Positions 43,456 to 52,831 of a stretch of DNA of 64,000 nt are shown piece after piece; position 1 is the stretch's first letter; each line of letters begins with the position of its first letter. This stretch comes from Streptomyces capillispiralis (GTDB taxonomy: Bacteria; Actinomycetota; Actinomycetes; Streptomycetales; Streptomycetaceae), in contig NZ_VIWV01000001.1 of assembly GCF_007829875.1 (NCBI RefSeq), positions 682,001 through 746,000 on the forward strand. The letters are read 5' to 3'. The position numbers and the translations under genes were made by a program. Under the pieces are notes generated by a model. That model had not been told where the DNA came from, made no database searches, and saw nothing but the letters and a program-made list of their open reading frames with translations.

Positions 43456-45186
43456 ATGCGGTTTCGAAAGAGCGCTGTCATCGCGGTTGTGTGTGCCTTG
43501 GCCGCTGGTGTCTCGGGGGACCGTGCCGGCACCTCCGCGCCCGCGGGGGGACCTGTGGAGGACCTCCTGAACGGCAGGGACTGGGCTCACTTCGCCGGCG
43601 GGAAGCCCACACGCACAGGGGTACGGGTCACACCCCTCGACCGGCGCATCACACGCCAGGACGGTACCGGCGGACAGCCGAACCCACCGGTGAACCTGCG
43701 CGGTCCCCACCTGGTGTTCCGAGGGGATATCCGGATCGAAGCCGGCCTGCGGCGCACGGATGACACGGATGCCTACCTGCATCTGTACGGTGAGACGCCG
43801 GTCATCTACGACGAATGGCGCTACGAACGGCGCGGCGTGCGCATCGGCGTGGTCGGCGGGAGGCTCCGGATCGACCGCTGGGACGGGGACTCCGACAGAC
43901 CTGCGACGACCCGGACCTTCGGGAGCGGCCTGGGGCTCGAAGTCCGCCTCGCCGTCGAAGTCCGCGCGAACAGGCTTGTACTGGAGGCCGACGGCAGGGT
44001 CGTGGGAACCGTTCCCGCGCGGGACGTCTTCGGCAGTGGCCGCATCTGGTTCGGCGCGGACGCCGGAGCCCGCGGGAAGGGCTGGACCCTCAGCGATCTC
44101 CACGCGCGGTCACTGGGACGGGGCCGGATGTCCGTCGTGGACGCGCCCGGCCTGCGAGTGCCCCGGTCCAGCGATGCGATGCGTGATCTGGCGGCGGATC
44201 TCCCACGCCCGATCCATATGGGAACCGCCCTGGCCGCGGGCCCCTTGCTGACCGACAGCGCCTACCGCCGGACGGCGGGTGAGGAGTTCTCCATGCTTAC
44301 GCCGGAGAACGACTTCAAGCCGCAGTTCGTCCAGCCTCGACGCGGCGTGTTCGCGTTCGCGGAAGGCGATACCTTGGTGGACTTCGCCGAGGCCAACAGC
44401 ATGAAGGTGCACGCCCACACCCTCGTCTGGTTCGAAGCCCTGCCCGCATGGATGCGCGCCGAGATGACGGACGAGCAGCGCAGGCGCGTCATGGTGGAGC
44501 ACATACGCGCGGTAGCGGGCCATTTCCGGGGGAAGGTGGCGGAATGGGACGTGGTGAACGAGCCCATGTCCGACGAGGACGAGGACTACTTCAACGGCAA
44601 CCGGGGCGTGCGGCCGCAGTTGTGGTTCGAAGCGATGGGTGAGGAGTACATCGACATCGCCTTCCATGCTGCCCGCGAGGCCGACCCGCACGCGGTGCTG
44701 TACCTCAACGAGTACGGGGTGGAGGAGGACGGTCCACGCTGGGACGCCCTCTACGCGCTGCTGGTCCGGTTGAAGGAGCGGGGCGTTCCGATCGATGGCG
44801 TCGGTTTCCAGAACCACGACTACGCCGTCAGCGACCGTACCGACCCCGAGGTCTTCCGACGCAAGGTCAGGGCTTTGGCCGGACTCGGCCTGAAGGCCCG
44901 GGTCTCGGAGGCGGACGTCCTCGTCGACGAGGACGAAGAGGACATCCAGGCCCGCCAGTTGGCGGGGAAACTCGCGGTCTGCGGCGAAGAACCCAACTGC
45001 ACCTCGTTCTCGACCTGGGGTTTCACCGACAAGTACGGCTCCACGGCTGACCTGCGGCACTATCCGCCGAGTCCGGGAAACGCTCTTCCCTGGGACGCGA
45101 CGTACGAGGCGAAGCCCGCCTACTGGGCACTGCGTGACGTCCTGGACGACCAGTACGAAGACGACGCAGGGGACGACCGCCGGTAG
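43456..45186 (+). CDS. Divergent GH10 glycosidase (xylanase family) with N-terminal lectin-like domain
   Basis: 576 residues. A signal peptide (MRFRKSAVIAVVCALAAGVSG) leads to a 210-residue beta-rich domain (LVFRGDIRIEAGLRR, YLHLYGETPVIYDEW) that looks like a laminin-G/concanavalin sheet. The GH10 barrel starts near residue 240: GTALAAGPL, FSMLTPENDFKPQ, AEWDVVNEPMSDEDED (acid/base Glu), VLYLNEYGVEEDG, DGVGFQNHDYAVS, ARVSEADVLVDE (nucleophile Glu) and SFSTWGFTDKYGS. The normal WHSQ(L/T)P segment of the minus-one subsite reads VWFEALPAW, so the conserved His and Gln are lost. Substrate specificity is probably altered. Secreted; stand-alone. Confidence 0.88.
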   Translation: MRFRKSAVIAVVCALAAGVSGDRAGTSAPAGGPVEDLLNGRDWAHFAGGKPTRTGVRVTPLDRRITRQDGTGGQPNPPVNLRGPHLVFRGDIRIEAGLRRTDDTDAYLHLYGETPVIYDEWRYERRGVRIGVVGGRLRIDRWDGDSDRPATTRTFGSGLGLEVRLAVEVRANRLVLEADGRVVGTVPARDVFGSGRIWFGADAGARGKGWTLSDLHARSLGRGRMSVVDAPGLRVPRSSDAMRDLAADLPRPIHMGTALAAGPLLTDSAYRRTAGEEFSMLTPENDFKPQFVQPRRGVFAFAEGDTLVDFAEANSMKVHAHTLVWFEALPAWMRAEMTDEQRRRVMVEHIRAVAGHFRGKVAEWDVVNEPMSDEDEDYFNGNRGVRPQLWFEAMGEEYIDIAFHAAREADPHAVLYLNEYGVEEDGPRWDALYALLVRLKERGVPIDGVGFQNHDYAVSDRTDPEVFRRKVRALAGLGLKARVSEADVLVDEDEEDIQARQLAGKLAVCGEEPNCTSFSTWGFTDKYGSTADLRHYPPSPGNALPWDATYEAKPAYWALRDVLDDQYEDDAGDDRR

Positions 45187-45192
45187 GCACGC

Positions 45193-45378
45193 GCCGTACA
45201 CCAGGACCCTTGGACGAAGCGGGATCGAGGTGAGCGCCCTCGGTTCTGGCTGCCGGCCATCGGCGGGGAATGGCAGGGCCCCGACGGGAGCCCGCTCGGC
45301 TGGGGCACGGTCGACGCCGGGGAGTCCGTGCGTGCCGCGCACCGTGCGCCGGACCTCGGTGTGACCTTCTTAACCGGC
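45193..45378 (+). pseudogene. N-terminal relic of an aldo/keto reductase
   Basis: The first frame gives YTRTLGRSGIEVSALGSGC; one base lost near 45252 shifts the match to AIGGEWQGPDGSPLGWGTVD and then ESVRAAHRAPDLGVTFL. Together they spell the first 60 residues of an aldo/keto reductase (usual form LGLGCWAIGGEWQ...LGVTFFDTAD). The sequence stops before the catalytic DTA...Y motif, directly at the end of the convergent GNAT gene. Not functional. Confidence 0.8.
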
Positions 45379-45386
45379 GCACCGCG

Positions 45387-45875
45387 TCATGCCGGGGGAA
45401 TGCGGAACTCGAATTCGGGACGGTCCCACGGCACGGCGGGCGGGTTCGCGAGCGCGGTCCCGGTCCGCACCGCACCCGCGCGGTGGTAGAAGCCCTCGGC
45501 CGGACGATGCGACACGACCTTGACACGGTCGAGCCCGGCGGCACGGGCCTCGGACCGCATGTGGGCGACGAGCAGCCGTCCGATGCCCCGTCCCTGCGCC
45601 TCGTCGGCGACGAACAGCAGGTCGAGTTCCGGTGGAGCGAGGACGAGCGCGTAGAACCCGAGGACCCGGCCTCCGTGCTCGTCGGCGTCGACGGCCACGA
45701 AGGTGCGGTGGGCCTCGATGTAATCGGGACCGACCCGGTAGCCCGCGACTGCGGCTGCGTACTTGCCCGCGTAGGCGCCCGAGCCACGCACGAGCCGCGT
45801 GAGCCGTTTGGCATCCCGCGCCTCGGCCCTCCGTATCCTGATCGGCCCGCCGGCCGGGGAAGTGCGTGGACTCAT
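45387..45875 (-). CDS. GNAT N-acetyltransferase
   Basis: 162 residues. IRIRRAEARDAKRLTRLVRG opens the fold at residues 12-31, PPELDLLFVADEAQGRGIGRLL (about 80-100) is the acetyl-CoA loop, and VVSHRPAEGFYHRAGAVRTG near 125 is motif B. The C-terminal PEFEFRIPPA is common to this actinobacterial GNAT group. Acceptor unknown. The ribosome site before the ATG at 45875 is weak, and the promoter must lie in the 150 bases before the xylanase end. Confidence 0.85.
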   Translation of the reverse strand: MSPRTSPAGGPIRIRRAEARDAKRLTRLVRGSGAYAGKYAAAVAGYRVGPDYIEAHRTFVAVDADEHGGRVLGFYALVLAPPELDLLFVADEAQGRGIGRLLVAHMRSEARAAGLDRVKVVSHRPAEGFYHRAGAVRTGTALANPPAVPWDRPEFEFRIPPA

Positions 45876-45964
45876 CGGTCAAGTCTCGCACAGGGGCATG
45901 CCGACATGCGGCGGGTCACTGCTCGGGCGGGATCCCCGCACCGCTCCCGTGGGCCGCTCGGCTT

Positions 45965-45998
45965 CGCGAGGACCGCCACCGTGGCGGCGGCCCTCGCG
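45965..45998. terminator. Long hairpin terminator after the GH10-CBM13 gene
   Basis: CGCGAGG-A-CCGCCAC pairs with GTGGCGG-CGG-CCCTCGCG, giving about 14 bp of stem with small bulges and a one-base loop region. It lies 31 bases past the xylanase stop. Confidence 0.8.
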
Positions 45999-46028
45999 AT
46001 CATCGGTGATGTCCTGGTACGGGCGAGG

Positions 46029-47489
<1,461 letters not shown>

Positions 47490-47810
47490 TCACCGGACAC
47501 CGCGGTCATGGGGATCCGGACGAATCTCGACCGGCACGGACGAGCCCGGCCGGCCGCCGAGTGGCGTACGCCGGGCGGCAGCGGTCTTCCGGCACGGCAC
47601 GCGGGTACTGCATCGCGGCCCGTCCGGGAGCCGGGACGAGAAACGGTGTGACGCCGGCGCTTCGGCGCGCGGATCCGCCGGGCAGCCGTGCACGGCTCTG
47701 CAGTGCGGCGCAAGTCTGTCCAGGACCCGCGTTGTTCGACATCTCGGTCTGCGGTCGGGTTACCAGACAGATGATTGAGAGTTGATGAGGACTCGTCAAC
47801 CCTCGCGGCA

Positions 47811-47843
47811 GAAAAAGTTTCCGCTGCCGTCTCGCAAGTTTCG
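47811..47843. promoter_or_regulatory. Paired AAGTTTCG-type boxes (xylan operator candidates)
   Basis: GAAAAAGTTTCC (47811-47822) and CGCAAGTTTCG (47833-47843) are 22 bases apart, two helical turns, and resemble the CGAAnnTTCG-like elements reported in Streptomyces xylanase promoters as I recall them. They lie about 370 bases from the GH10 start and 250 from the GH62 start. Confidence 0.55.
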
Positions 47844-48008
47844 ATGCTGCGTCGAGGTGAACGAGACCCTGAGTCGGCGAGCCACCATCGCCGAACCACC
47901 TGGAGGTCTGCCCTGCGGGGAGGATCTGTTTGCGGACAGTTCGACGACAGGCCTTGACCGGAGGGCGCCGCCTTCCTAGCTTGTGGCGTCACAGATCCGA
48001 GATCGGTT

Positions 48009-48019
48009 CGAAACTTTCG
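48009..48019. promoter_or_regulatory. Perfect CGAAACTTTCG palindrome before the GH62 gene
   Basis: CGAAA-C-TTTCG is a perfect inverted repeat 78 bases before the GH62 start codon, placed where a repressor would block the promoter. It is the symmetrical form of the boxes at 47811-47843, so one LacI- or ROK-type regulator may bind all three. Confidence 0.65.
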
Positions 48020-48096
48020 CATCCCTGCCCCGGCGCGGTTGCCGCTCCGCGGTTCTTCGGCGCGGCACCCCACCCCGCCCCCAAGGAGGCCCTCCG

Positions 48097-49563
48097 ATGT
48101 GGCTTCGTCACCCGTCCCCGGTCCGCCCCAGACGCTTACTCGGCGTCCTCGCGCCCTTGCTGCTGCTGGCCACCTTCCTCGGTGCCCAGCCCGCCGAGGC
48201 CGCGACCGTCGACCCCAACGCCTCGTACGTGCTGGTCAACCGCAACAGCGGCAAGGCCCTGGACGTCTACAACCTGGCGACCGACGACGGCGCCCGCGTC
48301 ACCCAGTGGACCAGGAACGACCAGAGCCAGCAGCAGTGGCAGTTCGTCGACTCCGGAGACGGCTACTACCGCGTCAAGTCCCGCCATTCGGGCAAGGTGC
48401 TGGACGTCCACAACTGGTCCACCGCGAACGGCGGCTCGATCGTCCAGTGGACCGACCTGAACGCCACCAACCAGCAGTGGCGGCTGGCCGACAGCTCGGA
48501 CGGCTACGTGCGGCTCGTCTCGCGCCACAGCAACAAGGCCCTCGAAGTACAGGGCGGTTCCACCGCCGACAACGCGAACGTCGTGCAGTACGACGACTGG
48601 GGCGGCACCAACCAGCAGTGGCAGCTCGTCAAGGCCGGCGCCGACACCCCCGGCTCGTGTGATCTCCCGTCGGCCTACCGCTGGACGTCGACGGGCGCGC
48701 TGGCGCAGCCCAAGCAGGGGTGGGTCTCGCTCAAGGACTTCACCGTCGCCCCCTACAACGGCAGGCAACTCGTCTACGCCACCACGCACGACACGGGGAC
48801 GCGGTGGGGTTCGATGAACTTCGGCCTGTTCACCAACTGGTCGGAGATGGCCTCGGCCGGCCAGAACACGATGTCCAACTCGACCGTCGCACCCACGCTC
48901 TTCTACTTCGCGCCCAAGAACATCTGGGTGCTCGCCTACCAGTGGGGCCGGACCGCGTTCTCCTACCGGACGTCGAGCGACCCCACCAACCCGAACGGCT
49001 GGTCGTCCGAGCAGGTGCTCTTCTCCGGAAGCATCTCCGACTCCAAAACGGGTCCCATCGACCAGACCCTCATCGGTGACGGCACGAACATGTACCTGTT
49101 CTTCGCCGGCGACAACGGCAAGATCTACCGGGCCTCCATGCCGATCGGGAACTTCCCGGGCAGCTTCGGCTCGACCTCGACGGTGGTCATGAGCGATACG
49201 ACGAACAACCTGTTCGAAGCCCCGCAGGTCTACAAGCTGCAGGGCCAGAACAAGTACCTCATGATCGTCGAGGCGATCGGCTCGCAGGGCCGGTACTTCC
49301 GCTCGTTCACGGCCACGAGCCTGAACGGCTCCTGGACGCCCCAGGCCGCGACCGAGAGCAATCCCTTCGCCGGCAAGGCCAACAGCGGCGCCACGTGGAC
49401 CAACGACATCAGCCACGGCGAACTGATCCGCACCAGCGCCGATCAGACCATGACCGTCGATCCCTGCAATCTGCAGTTGCTCTACCAGGGACGCAGCCCC
49501 AACTCCGGCGGTGACTACGGCCTCCTGCCCTACCGTCCGGGTCTGCTGACCCTGCGACGCTGA
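48097..49563 (+). CDS. Secreted GH62 alpha-L-arabinofuranosidase with N-terminal CBM13
   Basis: 488 residues. Signal peptide to about residue 35 ([10 protein letters not shown]), a ricin-type CBM13 trefoil at about 42-185 with three QxW repeats (QQQW, NQQW, NQQW), then the GH62 five-bladed propeller from [18 protein letters not shown] (about 193). The catalytic residues sit in [12 protein letters not shown] (Asp, near 212), [13 protein letters not shown] (near 320) and [12 protein letters not shown] (Glu, near 370). It removes arabinose branches from arabinoxylan and would work with the divergent xylanase. AAGGAGG stands seven bases before the ATG. Confidence 0.96.
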   Translation: MWLRHPSPVRPRRLLGVLAPLLLLATFLGAQPAEAATVDPNASYVLVNRNSGKALDVYNLATDDGARVTQWTRNDQSQQQWQFVDSGDGYYRVKSRHSGKVLDVHNWSTANGGSIVQWTDLNATNQQWRLADSSDGYVRLVSRHSNKALEVQGGSTADNANVVQYDDWGGTNQQWQLVKAGADTPGSCDLPSAYRWTSTGALAQPKQGWVSLKDFTVAPYNGRQLVYATTHDTGTRWGSMNFGLFTNWSEMASAGQNTMSNSTVAPTLFYFAPKNIWVLAYQWGRTAFSYRTSSDPTNPNGWSSEQVLFSGSISDSKTGPIDQTLIGDGTNMYLFFAGDNGKIYRASMPIGNFPGSFGSTSTVVMSDTTNNLFEAPQVYKLQGQNKYLMIVEAIGSQGRYFRSFTATSLNGSWTPQAATESNPFAGKANSGATWTNDISHGELIRTSADQTMTVDPCNLQLLYQGRSPNSGGDYGLLPYRPGLLTLRR

Positions 49564-49572
49564 CGGCGGGAC

Positions 49573-49599
49573 GCGGGCCCGGCGGAAGGCCGGGCCCGC
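49573..49599. terminator. Hairpin terminator after the GH62 gene
   Basis: Perfect 11-bp stem (GCGGGCCCGGC/GCCGGGCCCGC) with a 5-base loop, ten bases past the stop codon. Confidence 0.85.
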
Positions 49600-49701
49600 C
49601 ACGCCGTGCTCGTGGGCGAGGCGGGCCCGGCCGTTGTCCGCGCGGTGGCCGGTCAGCGACGGGCGGTACCGATACCGACGGGCGCCTGCTCCTCAGCCGT
49701 G

Positions 49702-50361
49702 TCAGGCGTCGCTTCCGGCGCGTCCCGCGGCGAGCAGCTGCGTCTCCCAGCCGTAGGCGACGCCGGTGGCGCCCCCGTGCTGGAGCAGAAGCTCGGTCAG
49801 GCCCGGGAGGGTCTCCTCCCGCGCGTAGTCGCGCTGCCACTCGCTCACCACGGCCAGCCAGGTGATCGGCACCACACCCGCCTGGACCATGCGCCGCACG
49901 GCCATGTCATGGGATTCCGCCGAGGCACCGCCCGAGGCGTCGGTGACGACGAAGACCTCGAAGCCCTCACCCGCCGCCTGTATCGCCGGCATCGCGACAC
50001 AGACCTCCGTCCAGAGGCCGGCGATGATCAGCTTCTTGCGGCCGGTCGCCTTGACGGCGTCGACGACGCGCTCGTCCTGCCAGGTGTTGACCCACGTGCG
50101 GTCGATCGGCTTCTGCTCCGGGAACACGTCCTGGAGCCCCTTGATGAGGTAGCCGCCGCGCTCCTCCAGCACGGTCGTCAGGACGGTCGGCACGTCGAAC
50201 AGCTTGGCGGCCTTGGCCAGACCGACCGCGTTGTTCACGATCACCGTGGGTTCGTGGCTGTGCAGGTTGGCGAACTGGAACGGCTGGTGGTCGATCAGGA
50301 CGACGACGCTCTCCTCGGGCGTCAGCAGCGCCTGCAGTCCGGACTTCGTCTCGTTGCTCAT
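49702..50361 (-). CDS. Isochorismatase-family hydrolase (YcaC-like)
   Basis: 219 residues. The cysteine-hydrolase triad is visible as Asp in VVVLIDHQPFQFA (residues about 19-31), Lys in the GRKKLIIAG region (about 107-115) and Cys in LWTEVCVAMPAIQAAG (about 117-132). DASGGASAESHDMAVRRM follows. This matches the YcaC/hydantoinase-like branch rather than true isochorismatases, whose substrates are mostly unknown. Preceded by two TTGAC/GTCAA-type dyads 240-280 bases upstream, which also resemble those by the marR gene at 52256, so it may belong to that regulon. Confidence 0.9.
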   Translation of the reverse strand: MSNETKSGLQALLTPEESVVVLIDHQPFQFANLHSHEPTVIVNNAVGLAKAAKLFDVPTVLTTVLEERGGYLIKGLQDVFPEQKPIDRTWVNTWQDERVVDAVKATGRKKLIIAGLWTEVCVAMPAIQAAGEGFEVFVVTDASGGASAESHDMAVRRMVQAGVVPITWLAVVSEWQRDYAREETLPGLTELLLQHGGATGVAYGWETQLLAAGRAGSDA

Positions 50362-50884
50362 GGGATCCCTCTCCGGGTCTGTGTATCCGCGTGTGCGGAG
50401 CGCTCGGACGGACGCCGTCGACGGCGATGCCGGGCAGCGGCCGTACGCGTTCGCGCGGTCGCCCCTCAGGTCGGTTCGGCCGGTCATCACGCCGCGTCGG
50501 CTGACATCGCGTCACGAACGGGCTCGGCCCCCGCATCCCCCACACCCCCCGCATGAAGACCGTCCGCGGACTCGGTGACGGGGCCGTCCGAACAAGTTGA
50601 TGACGTGTCATCTACATTAGCATCGACGATTGACGTGTCAACTAGATGAGTAATCCAACACCGTTGCTGCACGCGGCAGTTGACCACCCGCGCCGAGCCG
50701 GCGCGACCAGGCCGTCCCGACGCACGCGCGACTGGTCGCGGTGGGCGATCGTCTCCGTCGGCCCGGCGTACGGTGCCGGGCGGCGTCCGGGCAGGCCGGC
50801 TTCAGAAGTGGGCGAAGTGAGTGACGTGGGCGAGCCTGGGGTGGTCTCTGCCAGGAGCAGGAGTGGGAGGAACGGCCGGGCGAG
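50362..50884. other. Intergenic region with operator dyads
   Basis: 523 bases. The part at 50599-50641 carries two palindromes (listed separately) in a locally AT-richer patch suited to a promoter for the leftward hydrolase. I see no coding feature between 50650 and 50884. Confidence 0.5.
50599..50641. promoter_or_regulatory. Two TGACGTGTCA-centred dyads (MarR-type operators)
   Basis: GATGACGTGTCATC (50599-50612) and TTGACGTGTCAA (50630-50641) share the core TGACGTGTCA. Their centres are 30 bases apart, about three helical turns. The same TTGA...TCAA shape recurs before the marR gene at 52202-52235, so one MarR protein probably reads all four sites. Confidence 0.7.
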
Positions 50885-51223
50885 TCAGCCGAGCCGTGTC
50901 TTCAGCCACCGCAGGACATCAGGCGTCACCGGGTCCGTGATGTCCGCGAACTCGTCGTCGCGCTGGAGGGACTGGGCGACGTAGGGGCAGACCGCGACGA
51001 TCCGCATTCCGGACGCGCGCACGTCGGCCAGCGCCTGCCGGACCAGTCGCGAGGCCAGCCCTTGGCCGGCGAAAGCCTCGTCGATCTCCGTGTGGAAGAA
51101 GACCCGTCGCACGCCCCGGTCGCGGTAGGCGGTCAGTCCTGCGCGTTGGCCGTCGACCAGGATCTCGTACCGGCGACCGGCGTCCGCACGCTCGACGACC
51201 GTGGCGCCGGAGGGCTCGCTCAT
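50885..51223 (-). CDS. Small GNAT acetyltransferase (CPYVA type)
   Basis: 112 residues. RVFFHTEIDEAFAGQGLASRL (about residues 39-58) is the acetyl-CoA loop and RIVAVCPYVAQSLQRDDEF (about 73-91) carries the conserved Cys-Pro-Tyr/Phe motif of this minimal GNAT group. It is one of three such paralogues in the window and two in this operon. Third gene of the leftward set after the 51817 GNAT and the ferredoxin-like gene, with a 150-base gap. Substrate unknown. Confidence 0.85.
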   Translation of the reverse strand: MSEPSGATVVERADAGRRYEILVDGQRAGLTAYRDRGVRRVFFHTEIDEAFAGQGLASRLVRQALADVRASGMRIVAVCPYVAQSLQRDDEFADITDPVTPDVLRWLKTRLG

Positions 51224-51374
51224 GGTGTGCCCTTCGCAAGGGAGGTCAGCGGACCGGTCGCTCGCCGCTCAGGTGCCCGGACCGGCACACCCCCGGCGCC
51301 CCCGCCACCTCGTCAAGGGGCGGGCACCCGCGCCAGGCGCGTGCTCCCGCCCCGCCTCGACGGGGGCGAGGGTG

Positions 51375-51785
51375 TCACCGGCCGCAGGGCCCCGCGTGGT
51401 CGCAGTACGGCTGGAGGCGGCTCTGTCCGCAGCCGCACAGCACGACCCTGGTCTCGGCGCGCGGGCCGTGCGGCGTGTCCACACGCAGCTCGCCGCGCAC
51501 GGTCAGCTGCCCGGTGGAGCCGCGGGTGATCGTGGTGGGCCCGTCAGCGGCTTCCGTCCCGCCGTCCGCGCGTTCGTACTGGAGCGCGCCCGAGGGACAG
51601 CGCCGCACCACTTCCGCCAGACGATCGGCCGCGGCCCTGTCCGGCTGGATCCACGGTCGTCTCGTCGTGTCGAACACCTCGGGCAGGCCGTGGACGCATG
51701 CGGCGGCATGGAGGCAGCGCCCGGCCTCGAAGGTCACCGTGATCGACTCCGTGCGGTACGCCTTCCGGTCGGATGCGCCGCTCAT
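51375..51785 (-). CDS. Ferredoxin-like (4Fe-4S mono-cluster) plus CDGSH-like iron-sulfur protein
   Basis: 136 residues with two parts. Residues about 10-75 match the divergent mono-cluster 4Fe-4S domain (Fer4_19-type): YRTESITVTFEAGRCLHAAACV (Cys pair), VRRCPSGALQYER (third Cys). The C-terminal 40 residues are CDGSH-like: VLCGCGQSRLQPYCDHAGPC. In typical CDGSH proteins the last ligand is a His three residues after CDx; here the order is Cys-Asp-His-Ala-Gly-Pro-Cys, so the fourth ligand is shifted or replaced. Probably a small electron carrier. It is 31 bases after the 51817 GNAT gene. Confidence 0.85.
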   Translation of the reverse strand: MSGASDRKAYRTESITVTFEAGRCLHAAACVHGLPEVFDTTRRPWIQPDRAAADRLAEVVRRCPSGALQYERADGGTEAADGPTTITRGSTGQLTVRGELRVDTPHGPRAETRVVLCGCGQSRLQPYCDHAGPCGR

Positions 51786-51816
51786 GCCCGCCTCCCTCGC
51801 CGCCGTGCCCGGCTCG

Positions 51817-52125
51817 TCAGTCACTGACCCTGCTGCGGGACTGGTACAGCAGGTCCTGGTACTCGGGGTGCCGGCCGATCCAGCCCGCGAAGAAGGGGCA
51901 GGTGGCCAGCACCCGCAGGTTCGCGGCGCGTGCCTCGTCGAGGGCGGTGCGGACCAGCGCGGACCCGACACCCAAACCCTCGTACTCCGTCTCGACCTCG
52001 GTGTGCACGAACGCGACGAGCTCCGTCGTACGGATGTATTCCGCGACGCCCGCCACCTTGGACGCTCCGTCGACACGGGCCTCGTAGCGCTTCGCCTCGG
52101 GCACGTGGCTCACTTCGACCGTCAT
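51817..52125 (-). CDS. Small GNAT acetyltransferase (CPFFA type)
   Basis: 102 residues. LVAFVHTEVETEYEGLGVGSAL (about 36-57) is the acetyl-CoA loop and VLATCPFFAGWIGRHPEYQDLL (about 71-92) the Cys-containing motif. It matches the Acetyltransf_CG-type minimal family. First gene of a leftward set that continues with the CDGSH-like protein and a second small GNAT, and divergent from marR across a palindromic operator. Function unknown. Confidence 0.88.
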   Translation of the reverse strand: MTVEVSHVPEAKRYEARVDGASKVAGVAEYIRTTELVAFVHTEVETEYEGLGVGSALVRTALDEARAANLRVLATCPFFAGWIGRHPEYQDLLYQSRSRVSD

Positions 52126-52201
52126 GTGTCCTCCTCGTGGGGTCCGGTCCCGCTCGACTCGACGGAATCCCGCGACCGGGACAGCAGCCTAGCCCCATCA
52201 T

Positions 52202-52235
52202 GTTGATGCATCAACCGAGTGGATGAGGTGTCAAC
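52202..52235. promoter_or_regulatory. MarR operator between marR and the divergent GNAT operon
   Basis: GTTGATGCATCAAC (52202-52215) is a perfect 14-bp palindrome, and GATGAGGTGTCAAC (52222-52235) is an imperfect second copy 20 bases on. The pair lies between the two divergent genes, 21 bases before the MarR start, the usual place for autoregulation. Confidence 0.8.
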
Positions 52236-52255
52236 AATCTCGTTAGACTGCCCTC

Positions 52256-52723
52256 ATGGACGCTCCGCCGCGCTGGCTCGACCACGAAGAGAAGGCCGCC
52301 TGGGACAACTTCATCCGCATGCAGGAGCAACTCATCGGACGGTTGTCCCGCCATCTGCAGGCCGACTCCGGAATGTCCGCCGCCGACTACATCGTGCTCG
52401 TCAGCCTCACCGAGCGGGGCGACGGGCGGATGCGCTTCCTGGACCTGGCCAAACTCGTGGAGTGGGAAAAGAGCCGCATGTCCCATCAGGTCACGCGGAT
52501 GGCGAAACGCGGGCTCGTGGCCAGGGAGGAATGCCCCGACGACGGACGCGGAGCATTCATCGTCGCCACCCCGGCCGGTTACCGGGCGATCCAAGAGGCC
52601 GCACCCCAGCACGTCGAGCACGTCCGCCGCCTCTTCATCGATGCCCTGACCCCGAACCAGCTCAGCACACTCGCCCGGCTCAGCAAGCGCGTCCTGGACC
52701 ACATGGAGAAGCAGCCGGACTGA
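52256..52723 (+). CDS. MarR-family transcriptional regulator
   Basis: 155 residues. Helices lead to the winged helix: LSRHLQADSGMSAADYIVLVSL (about residues 28-49), MRFLDLAKLVEWEKSRMSHQV (about 61-81, recognition helix) and the wing RMAKRGLVAREECPDDGRGAF (about 82-102). MarR proteins usually bind phenolic or oxidising ligands and release palindromic DNA. The flanking operator and the similar dyads before the isochorismatase-like gene make both leftward units likely targets. Confidence 0.93.
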   Translation: MDAPPRWLDHEEKAAWDNFIRMQEQLIGRLSRHLQADSGMSAADYIVLVSLTERGDGRMRFLDLAKLVEWEKSRMSHQVTRMAKRGLVAREECPDDGRGAFIVATPAGYRAIQEAAPQHVEHVRRLFIDALTPNQLSTLARLSKRVLDHMEKQPD

Positions 52724-52831
52724 CCGGGCGGGGGGGGCTTCCCAGGGGGCCGGGCCCGAACGCCGGGGCGGCCGGCCCGAGGGCGACCGGATACAGTGCG
52801 CCGGACGGCAGTCCGGTCAGGGAGGGGAAGC

